A stretch of DNA of 64,000 bases. Origin: Mya arenaria (lineage: Eukaryota; Mollusca; Bivalvia; Myida; Myidae). The notes beneath the pieces were generated by a model. That model saw nothing but the letters and a program-made list of their open reading frames with translations, made no database searches and was not told where the DNA came from. Made by a program: the position numbers and the translations under genes. Positions 37,957 through 49,000 of the stretch are shown here, one piece after another (position 1 is the first letter of the stretch; the number at the start of each line of letters is the position of its first letter). The stretch spans positions 74,711,546-74,775,545 of the forward strand of contig NC_069125.1 of assembly GCF_026914265.1 (NCBI RefSeq), given 5' to 3'.

Positions 37957-39174
37957 TCAGTACCTTGGTGCCAGTTGCAGTGTTACGGCCCGCGCTTCCC
38001 GCCGCCATTTAGCGACGGTCTCTCCATCCTCTTCGAGTGTGAGGGAGGCCGGGCGTGACTTCCGGCTTAGCGACTTTCCGTGACTGCGGGGTCCCCGCTT
38101 TAACTCCCACACTGCAGTGTGGGTTACTGGTGCTATACTGTTAGTGTGTGCCACAGGTGTGACGCTGTTTCTTGTTAAATTACCCTTAAAGCTTCTTTTA
38201 AATCCATTCGGATGGAGCTCGGCAATTTTAGTTAAATCTGACGCCAGAGTGGTTGAAGGCTCCTGCTGAAAAACGTCGTCCGATAACGACGATTCCTCTA
38301 CCATACTCGATACAGAAATAACATCCGGGCCAGCAGATTGTTTCAAATTTGTATTCATTTTTATTTGGTTTTCCGCGGACAAAGTACATAATTTTAATGG
38401 CTTCACTTGTACAAATCTTCCACCTTCCGACACCATTGAACCTTGGTGCTCTCTCCCTGGATGTCCATCATTCAAGTGATCTACATGACATGTGCACTGT
38501 CGAGAAACTGGAATTGTAAAACAGTTATGTGGGCAATGGGAAAGTGAAATAGTCTCGCCGGAATGTTTCACATGCAGTTGTTCCAAGGCGCCATAGTTTG
38601 CCAACATTGGTTCTTGATCAACTAGCCCCTCGTGCTCGCCCAAGGCCGAGGTCGCGTCAAGAATCATCCCCTCGGGCAGACCGGGGTCAGCACGTGGTGC
38701 CGCGTGCAAGGGGTGTTTATGTGAACTCCCTTTTTCACGGTTTATCTCGTCCTTCACGAGGTTACTTTTTTCAGTCCAAATATTCCGTTCCGGTGGACTT
38801 CCATGTATAAGGGAATTCATGGACGACGCATTTTCAATCGTTGATGATTGATTAAAAAATTGCTCATGATCTGTATTAGCGTTTTCTTTTTTACGTCTGA
38901 GAATTTGAAGAATTTTCTGAAAGCCAAACAACGCCCGTGATTTGGCCGTTTGTTGTCCATTTCCGGTATTGTCTGCCCAGACGCCCTCCATGATCATGTT
39001 TGCTCGCTGAGGCGCTATCTTGGTCGGGGATTTCGTGTAGAACATCTCCAGCTTCCGCATGCGCGCTAGGCGCTTCCGGCGGCGGTAGAGGCAGAAGTCG
39101 ATGGGAAAGCAGACCAGGAAGACAAGCGCGGTTCCTCCAACGATCAGCACCACGAGCAGCCACTTTTCTGACAT
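37957..39174 (-). CDS. Single-pass membrane protein of unknown function, 405 aa
   Basis: One uninterrupted coding exon. The start is taken at the ATG 39174-39172 because a good acceptor (TTGTCTGTTTCAG) sits two bases before it; a 5' UTR exon probably lies upstream. Residues 5-29 are one hydrophobic segment (WLLVVLIVGGTALVFLVCF) preceded by a few residues and followed by YRRRKRLARMRK, so the N-terminus is probably outside and the tail of about 375 residues in the cytosol. The tail is polar and low in structure, with one Cys/His cluster at 213-233 (HCPHNC ... CTCHVDH) and Ser-rich acidic patches (SSMVEESSLSDD). I do not recognise a family. Base composition and length argue for a real gene. A possible polyadenylation signal on this strand is at 37394-37399. 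Confidence 0.7.
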   Translation of the reverse strand: MSEKWLLVVLIVGGTALVFLVCFPIDFCLYRRRKRLARMRKLEMFYTKSPTKIAPQRANMIMEGVWADNTGNGQQTAKSRALFGFQKILQILRRKKENANTDHEQFFNQSSTIENASSMNSLIHGSPPERNIWTEKSNLVKDEINREKGSSHKHPLHAAPRADPGLPEGMILDATSALGEHEGLVDQEPMLANYGALEQLHVKHSGETISLSHCPHNCFTIPVSRQCTCHVDHLNDGHPGREHQGSMVSEGGRFVQVKPLKLCTLSAENQIKMNTNLKQSAGPDVISVSSMVEESSLSDDVFQQEPSTTLASDLTKIAELHPNGFKRSFKGNLTRNSVTPVAHTNSIAPVTHTAVWELKRGPRSHGKSLSRKSRPASLTLEEDGETVAKWRREARAVTLQLAPRY

Positions 39175-41094
39175 CGCTGAAACAGACAACAAATCGGTGC
39201 TATTTGCTCATCATTAGTTCTATTAGTCCATCACCATTGACTCGTGAAACGGTTTGATGTTCTGTAATACGTTGTTAATTCTATTTTAATGGAAACGATG
39301 TTCCTGTGAACGGATACTAACGTATTGATTCTAAGGAAAACATCAAGGCAAACGAAGTAATAAATTGTATCAGCGATTGACCATAAAATAACTGTATAAA
39401 GTCGAATGTTTACGACAGAGAAAACCCGTCTGAGATGTTGCCGATAATAGTTTCAACACTGATGCTTTAATTGCCAATGTCAATATGCATGTGCTCAATA
39501 TTACACTAGAACGAGGAATTACACTTTAACGAGAAATAAAACTGAGCATGTTTGAAATACGTAACAGTTGAACTTGTACGAAGGCAGCAAAGCTCTTACA
39601 TATCTTAGGACAAACATTTTTTTCAAACGTAATCATTATTATTATTATTATTATTATATAAGTATATATTCTTTGATTTACATTATTTTCTTTGTCACGA
39701 ACAAGGGCAAATACGAATGAAATCGCTCGCAAGAACTGCCTGTTTTTAAGGCAGACCACAAATGTCTGCTTACGTTTACCAGTTCGTGCGCTCTCTCGTC
39801 AATGGTTTGTGCATGCCACAGCGTACAAGGAACACCGCCTCCCCACTCCTAACGCTCGCCAGCCACTCAATGTCGTCAAGGTAACATTTCCATAGAAACT
39901 TATCGATTTAACATAAGATTTAAGTCTCCCCTGTTTAGTATTAAACGTTTAAATCACCACAAAACATACAGAAAGTCTCATCGGGTTTTGCTGTCTTACC
40001 TTAACACGCGTCTAACTATCCCTGAGAAGTCGCTTTAATATCCGTAAAACATCCTGCTGTCACATTGAAGAGATGCGCTTATAACAGAAAACACACATGC
40101 ACAAAAAAGTGTGTGGGTAACATTTGTGATCATATATACACTCAAACACACAATAATAGTATTGTGTGCCTAAACCTAGGGTTTATAAAATTATAGTAAA
40201 TACATGCGACATATAATGACATCCATTCTGGAAAAGAAGTAGATGTGTCCACTTAAATTATATATTGAATTAGTTTTTCACTTAAAAATAAATAACCGAG
40301 TTGTTTTGGATGTACACCGTTGATTAAGACAAGCCGTGCACACATGGAGGAGCTTGGCTGTTTTCTTCTGGAAAATGTAATTTGGCAGGATTATGCGATT
40401 AATGCTTTGACCTAACATTGCGTGGGAATAAAAATCTGTATGATTAATTCAACCTAATACAGCACTGGTCAAGATGCATCCAGGCTTGGTTTAAGTTGTG
40501 ATTGGTTTCAGGCGTATGATTGGTTTACGTACGCTGTATCATAATACAAATACAACACTCAGTATATCTGTTTAAATAAAATATAATTTCTTGAGACTTA
40601 TGAAGTAACTATAGTTACATGTAGGGTTGAAGCTGTACATGGCAACAGTAATGCCTCGGTCACATATCCGTACCATATCCGTAGGATTGATAAAACCACC
40701 TTATCAAATCCATACGGTCTCCATACAATCGTAGCTTCTGGTCACATGCCTACGGGCCTTTTGGAGGATGCACTCGTAGGATATCCGTACAGACATCGCA
40801 GACAAGTCATGCGGAGCTCACGAGGAACTCGGTTTTATATCACTTTTTATCCTCAAGAAGTCGTACAGCGAACGTAACGCCGTGCGGACATCGAAGGTTT
40901 CCAGGCTGAAGTGCGCAGAAGCCCATATGCATGTACGAGCTCAGCCGGGGCCCTAGCGAGCTGCTCCCGATTTCGCCGACATATGGAACAATAGTCAAGA
41001 TGACCCTAGATTGCTCACTTTAGTATGGCTGAACAGTAAACATGACATCGGGAAAGCGGTTTCAGCACACGAGGTAGAGAAGCACTACGTACAA
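39175..41094. other. Upstream region of the membrane-protein gene
   Basis: Mostly AT-rich DNA with a short TTA run near 39630. A segment at about 40650-40830 has repeated ATCCGTAC / CCGTAGGAT motifs. No gene recognised. Confidence 0.4.
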
Positions 41095-42332
41095 ACAAGA
41101 GGGCCATGATGGCCCTAAAACGCTCACCATAACTCTGTGATTAAGCATTAATAAAAATGTTGCAATTTAATCATGCCTTACTGATTACGATGCCTTGTTT
41201 TATATTTGTAAAGGGTCATGTAATGAAGCTACCTGTAAAGTTTCATTGAATTTGGCCTGGTAGTTTCAGAGATTTTTTTAACGCAACACAGTAAGTCGCC
41301 CATTTTGTTGTTGTTGCTGTTGATCAATCTCAATGCATTGTTGTATTTTTGTAGAGGGTCATGCAATAAAGCTTCCTGTAAAGTTTCAGTGAACTTGGCC
41401 TGGTAGTTTTTCAGGAGATGTTTTTTAAAAGCAAAACAGGAAGTTGGCCAGATTGTTGTTGTTGTTGATTAATCGTGACCCCTTGTTGTATTTTTGTAGA
41501 AGGTTACCTAAGGAAGCTTCCTGTAAAGTTTCATTGAATTTGGACTGGTAGTGTTAGAGATGTTTTTAAAGCAAACCAGGAAGTTGGTCATTGTGTTGTT
41601 GTTGTTGTTGATCAATCGTGACCCCTTGTTGTATTTTTGTAGATGTTTTTTTTAAAGGAAAACAGGAAGTCAGCCATTTTGTTGTTGTTGCTGTTAGTGT
41701 TGTTGTTAATCAATCGTGACCCATTGTTGTATTTTTGTAGATGGTCACCCCAGGAAGCTTCCTGTAAAGTTTCATTGAATTTGGAGTGGTAATTGCAGAG
41801 GAGATGTTTTTTAAAGCAAAACAGGAAGTCAGCCATTTTGTTGTTGTTGCTGTTGTTGTTGTTGTTAATCAATCGTGACTTCCTTGTTGTATTTTTGTAG
41901 AGGGTCATCCAAGGAAGCTTCCTGTAAAGTTTTATTAAATTTGGAGTGGTAGTTTCAGAGATGTTTTTTAAAGCAAAACAAAAAGTCGGCCATTTTGTTG
42001 TTGTTGTTGTTGTTGCTGATCAATCGTGACACCTTGTTGTATTTTTGTAGAGGGTCACCCAAGGAAGCTTTCTGTAAAGTTTTATTAAATTTGGAGTGGT
42101 AGTTTCAGAGATGTTTTTTAAAGCAAAACAAAAAGTCGGCCATTTTGTTGTTGTTGTTGTTGTTGCTGATCAATCGTGACACCTTGTTGTATTTTTGTAG
42201 AGGGTCACCCAAGGAAGCTTTCTGTAAAGTTTCATTGAATTTGGATTGGTAGTTTTAGGGGAGGTCTTACGACTGACAAAGACCGATCACAATAGCTCAC
42301 CTTGAGCACTTTGTGCTCTGGTGAGCTAAAAA
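41095..42332 (-). mobile_element. Non-autonomous hairpin-ended element with 150-bp tandem core
   Basis: On the minus strand it begins TTTTTAGCTCACCAGAGCAC, AAA, GTGCTCAAGGTGAGCT (a hairpin) and ends GGTGAGCG...AGGGCCATCATGGCCCTCTTGT (a second hairpin plus CTCTTGT). GCTCACC at the 5' end is repeated inverted (GGTGAGC) just before the 3' hairpin. The core holds about seven or eight units of 130-150 bp with TTGTTGTATTTTTGTAGAGG, AAGGAAGCTTCCTGTAAAG and a GTT/GTTGTT run; the last two units (from 41961 and 42111) are almost identical. No coding capacity. Same architecture as the element at 10999-12158. Confidence 0.65.
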
Positions 42333-43016
42333 GTATAAGCTTAACTTGTCTAGTTTGAACAGTAAATATGTTGCCATATAACCATATAGCGAAAACCATC
42401 CCTGTGGTTTAGGAGATACATGTACTTTACAGTGACAGGAGCGCTGGGAGGTGATCGGTTGGGCAGTGTCGTGTTAATGTTTGTGAGAGGACGTCTCCCT
42501 TCCGAGGCTTGTATAGTCGGAAGGAGAGAAACTTAAATCTACATGCATTGCTAAAAACCTACGTCAGTTTTAAAAACATGTTCAGGTGCCATTTATTGTA
42601 TAATGTTGCGAAAGAAGGACATCAGAGATGCTCTAGTGCTCTGATCCTATGCATGTATGTATGCCAGCGACACATAACTACGGCTATCACATAATAGATC
42701 TCTTCTCTTGTTTGCTGCCTTGACACAATGTAAACCATTCATAGTTATTATTTCATAGGCAAGGTCTAGGGTCCTCAAGATGGCTTCATTCAGACACATG
42801 TGTGAAAATTAACTCTGTTAAACAAAAGGGCACAGCAGGATGTTGTAAAAGGGCAGCAGGGTGTTTGAAAAGGGCAGCAAGGTGCCCCACCCTTCTAATT
42901 TAGGCCTAACTGAAGCACTGCTCCAATATACCCCCCCCCCCCCCCCACACACACACAAACCACCCCCTCATCCAAGTCTGTTTGCTGAGGTAAGATTACA
43001 AGAATTCATTCTGGTG
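42333..43016. other. Region between the Helentron-like element and SETD6
   Basis: Contains the presumed SETD6 3' UTR (minus strand), with a candidate polyadenylation signal at 42592-42597 (TTTATT on the plus strand). A C run and an ACAC run at 42931-42957. No other gene seen. Confidence 0.4.
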
Positions 43017-46000
43017 TCAGCTACATTTATTGATAAGTGTGTTGAGCAGCTGTTTTTGCCCATGCACGGTGTAGAGGGCATACCGCTGCCGGCTGGTGAG
43101 GTCCATTGTCCCCAACTTTGTCTGGTCCTCTGACATTGCGCTACCATACCGACCCAAAGTCAGCTCTGCACCCCTGAAACATTCAATCATTGATAAGTTG
43201 ATTCAGTTCGAAAGTATACATCCATACATGTTCAAACCCTTTCATCGAAAAAACCTTTGTGTTTACTTACCTTAAATATCATGATTTCATGCACATAGGT
43301 TTATCCTCTCTAACATGTTGCTTACATATTTATTATTTAGTTTTGCATATTGATCAATCTGTTGCTTCGTAAGACAGTAATAATGATGGACAATATCCAA
43401 TCACAATAGCTTAATATGAACAATTTGTTCTCAGGTGAGCCGAAGAGTGAGTTCTAAAATGCAATAATCAATAATGTGCAAGTAAATAAAGGGCACCCGA
43501 CAATGTGATACTCAAATAAGGTTTGCAGAATCCCAATGACCACATCTGTCGTATAACACAAAACTGTCATGCTATAAAAGCTATTTCTGATACTGCATGT
43601 TGTATCATAACACAAAAACAATAATTCAATTTGGTCAAGTTACCTTTTTAGAACACTTTTCCATTCCCCTTGCAATGAATCCATTGAATCTGCAATGATA
43701 CAACAGAAGTACATGTGTATGACCAGTGGAAATGATACAACAGAAGTACATGTGTATGACCAGTACAAATGATACAACAGAAGTACATGTGTATGACCAG
43801 TAGAAATGATACAACAGAAGTACATGTGTATGACCAGTGGAAATGATACAACAGAAGTAAATGTGTATGACCAGTGGAAATGATACAACAGAAGTAAATG
43901 TGTATGACCAGTGGAAATGATACAACAGAAGTACATGTGTATGACCAGTGGAAATGATACAACAGAAGTACATGTGTATGACCAGTAGAAATGATACAAC
44001 AGAAGTACATGTGTATGACCAGTAGAAATGATACAACAGAAGTACATGTGTATGACCAGTGGAAATGATACAACAGAAGTACATGTGTATGACCAGTGGA
44101 AATGATACAACAGAAGTACATGTGTGCGACCAGTGGAAATGATACAACAGAAGTACATGTGTGCGACCAGTGGAAATGATACAACAGAAGTACATGTGTA
44201 CGACCAGTGGAAATGATACAACAGAAGTACATGTGTACGACCAGTGGAAATGATACAACAGAAGTACATGTGTACGACCAGTGGAAATGATACAACAGAA
44301 GTACATGTGTACGACCAGTGGAAATGATACAACAGAAGTACATGTGTACAACCAGTGGAAATGATACAACAGAAGTACATGTGTACAACCAGTGGAAATG
44401 ATACAACAGAAGTACATGTGTATGACCAGTGGAAATGATACAACAGAAGTACATGTGTATGACCAGTAGAAATGATACAACAGAAGTACATGTGTATGAC
44501 CAGTAGAAATGATACAACAGAAGTACATGTGTACAACCAGAGGAAATGATACAACAGAAGTACATGTGTACGACCAGTGGAAATGATACAACAGAAGTAC
44601 ATGTGTACGACCAGTGGAAATGATACAACAGAAGTACATGAGTACGACCAGTGGAAATGATACAACAGAAGTACATGTGTACGACCAGTGGAAATGATAC
44701 AACAGAAGTACATGTGTACGACCAGTGGAAATGATACAACAGAAGTACATGTGTACGACCAGTGGAAATGATACAACAGAAGTACATGTGTACAACCAGT
44801 GGAAATGATACAACAGAAGTACATGTGTACAACCAGTGGAAATGATACAACAGAAGTACATGTGTATGACCAGTAGAAATGATACAACAGAAGTACATGT
44901 GTATGACCAGTAGAAATGATACAACAGAAGTACATGTGTACAACCAGTAGAAATGATACAACAGAAGTACATGTGTACGACCAGTAGAAATGATACAACA
45001 GAAGTACATGTGTACGTACATGTGTACAACCAGTAGAAATGATACAACAGAAGTACATGTGTACAACCAGTGGAAATGATACAACAGAAGTACATGTGTA
45101 TGACCAGTGGAAATGATACAACAGAAGTACATGTGTATGACCAGTTGAAATGATACAACAGAAGTACATGTGTATGACCAGTGGAAATGATACAACAGAA
45201 GTACATGTGTATGACCAGTGGAAATGATACAACAGAAGTACATGTGTATGACCAGTAGAAATGATACAACAGAAGTACATGTGTATGACCAGTGGAAATG
45301 ATACAACAGAAGTACATGTGTATGACCAGTGGAAATGATACAACAGAAGTACATGTGTACAACCAGTGGAAATGATACAACAGAAGTACATGTGTATGAC
45401 CAGTGGAAATGATACAACAGAAGTACATGTGTATGACCAGTGGAAATGATACAACAGAAGTACATGTGTATGACCAGTAGAAATGATACAACAGAAGTAC
45501 ATGTGTATGACCAGTGGAAATGATACAACAGAAGTACATGTGTATGACCAGTGGAAATGATACAACAGAAGTACATGTGTACGACCAGTGGAAATGATAC
45601 AACAGAAGTACATGTGTATGACCAGTAGAAATGATACAACATAAGTATATGTGTATGACCAGTGGAAATGATACAACAGAAGTACATGTGTATGACCAGT
45701 AGAAATGATACAACAGAAGTACATGTGTACGACCAGTGGAAATGATACAACAGAAGTACATGTGTACGACCAGTGGAAATGATACAACAGAAGTACATGT
45801 GTACGACCAGTGGAAATGATACAACAGAAGTACATGTGTACGACCAGTGGAAATGATACAACAGAAGTACATGTGTACGACCAGTGGAAATGATACAACA
45901 GAAGTACATGTGTACTACGACCAGTGGAAATGATACAACAGAAGTACATGTGTACAACCAGTGGAAATGATACAACAGAAGTACATGTGTATGACCAGTG

Positions 46001-49000
46001 GAAATGATACAACAAAAGTACATGTGTATGACCAGTGGAAATGATACAACAGAAGTACATGTGTAAGACCAGTGGAAATGATACAACAGAAGTACATGTG
46101 TATGACCAGTGGAAATGATACAACAGAAGTACATGTGTACGACCAGTAGAAATGATACAACAGAAGTACATGTGTACAACCAGTGGAAATGATACAACAG
46201 AAGTACATGTGTATGACCAGTAGAAATGATACAACAAAAGTACATGTGTACGTACATGTGTATGACCAGTAGAAATGATACAACAGAAGTACATGTGTAC
46301 GACCAGTAGAAATGATACAACAGAAGTACATGTGTACAACCAGTGGAAATGATACAACAGAAGTACATGTGTATGACCAGTAGAAATGATACAACAGAAG
46401 TACATGTGTACGACCAGTAGAAATGATACAACATAAGTACATGTGTACGACCAGTGGAAATGATACAACAGAAGTACATGTGTACGACCAGTGGCAATTA
46501 ATAATGATACAACTTAAGATGTTAAAAATCGTGTAATGTAAGTCTGACCTACAGAGATTATTTGGTTAAACACGACAACAAATTTGCAAAACAGATTCGA
46601 AAAATAGATTGGACACAACAAACATACCCTATTTAAAAAAGTCCAATAGTCAAATAAAAATATACAGTATCACTGAACATCTCACCCATCAATTTTGACT
46701 TTTGTCCAACTAGGGGTGCACACAGACAAACAACTTGACAACTGTTTACAGGGCAGACAAGTAGACAAAATTATATAATAGTGAACATGAAGACAACCAT
46801 ATAGGAGGGCAGACATGTAGACATATATGACGGCAGACATGTAGACAGCCTTATGAGGGCAGACATGTGACACCATATGTGAGGGCAGACATGTAGACAA
46901 CCATATGTGAGGGCAGATATGTAGACAGCCATGTATAAGGGCAGACATGTGGACAACCATATGTGAGGGCAGACATGTAGACAGCCATATAGAAGGACAG
47001 GCATGTAGACAACCATATATGAGGGCAGACATGTAGACAGCCATATGTGAGGGCAGACATGTAGACGGCCATATGTGAGAGCAGACATGTAGAAAGCCAT
47101 ATATGAGGGCAGACATGTAGACAACCATATGTGAGGTCAGACATGTAGACACCATACAGGAGTGCAGACATGTAGACAGCCATATAGGTGGGCAGACATG
47201 TAGACAGCCATATAGGAGGGCATACATGTATACAACCATATGAGGTTAGACATGTAGACAGCCATATGTGAGGGCAGACATGTAGACAGCCATGTATGAG
47301 GGCAGACATGTGGACAACCATATGTGAGGGCAGACATGTTGACAGCCATTTGTGAGGGCAGATATATAGACAGCTATATATGAGGGCAGATATGTGGACA
47401 GCCATATGTGAGGGCAGACATGTAGACAACCATGTATAAGGGCAGACATGTGGACAAGCATATGTGAGGGCAGACATGTAGACAGCCATTTATGAGGGCA
47501 GACATGTAGACAACCATGTATAAGGGCAGACATGTGGACAACAATATGTGAGGGCAGACATGTAGACAGCCATATATGAGGGCAGACATGTAGACAACCA
47601 TATGTGAGGGCAGACATGTAGACAGCCATATAGAAGGACAGGCATGTAGACAACCATATATGAGGGCAGACATGTAGACAACCATATGTGAGGGCAGACA
47701 TGTAGACAACCATATGTGAGGGCAGACATGTAGACAACCATATGTGAGGGCAGATATGTAGACAACCATGTATAAGGGCAGACATGTGGACAACCATGTG
47801 AGGGCAGACATGTAGACAACCATATGTGAGGGCAGATATGTAGACAGCCATATGTGAGGGCAGATATGTAGACAGCTATATACGAGGGCAGATATGTGGA
47901 CAGCCATATGTGAGGGCAGATATGTGGACAGCCATATGTGAGGTTAGACATGTAGACAGCCATATGTGAGGGCAGACATGAAGACAGCCATATGTTTGAG
48001 CAGACATGTAGACAGCCATATGTGAGGGCAGACATGTGGACAGCCATATGTGAGGGCAGATATGTAGACAGCCATATACGAGGGCAGATATGTAGACAGC
48101 CATATGAGGTTAGACATGTAGACAGCCATATGTGAGAGCAGACATGTAGACAACCATATGTGAGGGCAGACATGTAGACAACCATATGTGAGGGCAGATA
48201 TGTAGACAGCCAAATGTGAGGCAGATATGTAGACAGCCTTATGAGGTTAGACATGTAGACAACCATATGTGAGGGCAGATATGTAGACAACCATATGAGG
48301 TTAGACATGTAGACAGCCATATGTGAGGGCAGACATGTAGACAGCCATGTATCAAGACAGACATTTGGACAACCATATGTGAGAGCAGACATGTAGACAG
48401 CCATAAATAAGGGCAGACATTTGGACAACCATATGTGAGGGCAGACATGTAGACAGCCATATGTGAGGGCACCCATGTAGACAGCCATGTATAAGGGCAG
48501 ACATTTGGACAACCATATGTGAGGGCAAACATGTAGACAGCCATATGTGAGGGCAGACATGTAGACAGCCATATAGGAGGGCAGACATGTAGACAGCAAT
48601 ATATGAGAACAGGCATGTAGACAACCATATGTGAGGGCAGACATGTAGATAGCCATATGAGGTTAGACATGTAGACAAACATATGTGAGGGCAGACATGA
48701 AGACAGCTATGTATGAGGGCAGACATGTGGACAACCATATGTGAGGGCAGACATGTAGACAGCCATTTGTGAGGGCAGATATGTAGACAGCTATATATGA
48801 GGGCAGATATGTGAACAGCCATATATGAGGGCAGACATGTAGACAGCCATATATGAGGGCAGACATGTAGACAACCATATGTGAGGGCAGACATGTAGAC
48901 AGCCATTTGTGAGGGCAGATATGTAGACAGCTATATATGAGGGCAGATATGTGAACAGCCATATATGAGGGCAGACATGTAGACAGCCATATATGAAGGC

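Noticed and set aside
38598-39257. Plus-strand ORFs opposite the membrane-protein gene
   Set aside because: Shadows of the 405-residue minus-strand frame, which has an anchor segment and an acceptor before its start.
41612-41908. 98-codon minus-strand ORF with Asn runs
   Set aside because: Asn runs come from the GTT-rich tandem core of the element at 41095-42332.
43635-46497. Three giant minus-strand ORFs of 745-949 codons
   Set aside because: They read through a 36-bp tandem repeat whose length is a multiple of three and are open in every antisense frame; they lie in a SETD6 intron.
46681-46740. Candidate microexon for the missing SETD6 part (TTGGACAAAAGTCAAAATTG between CCCTAG and GTGAG)
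   Set aside because: Translation does not resemble the missing segment in any frame and the size is too small.
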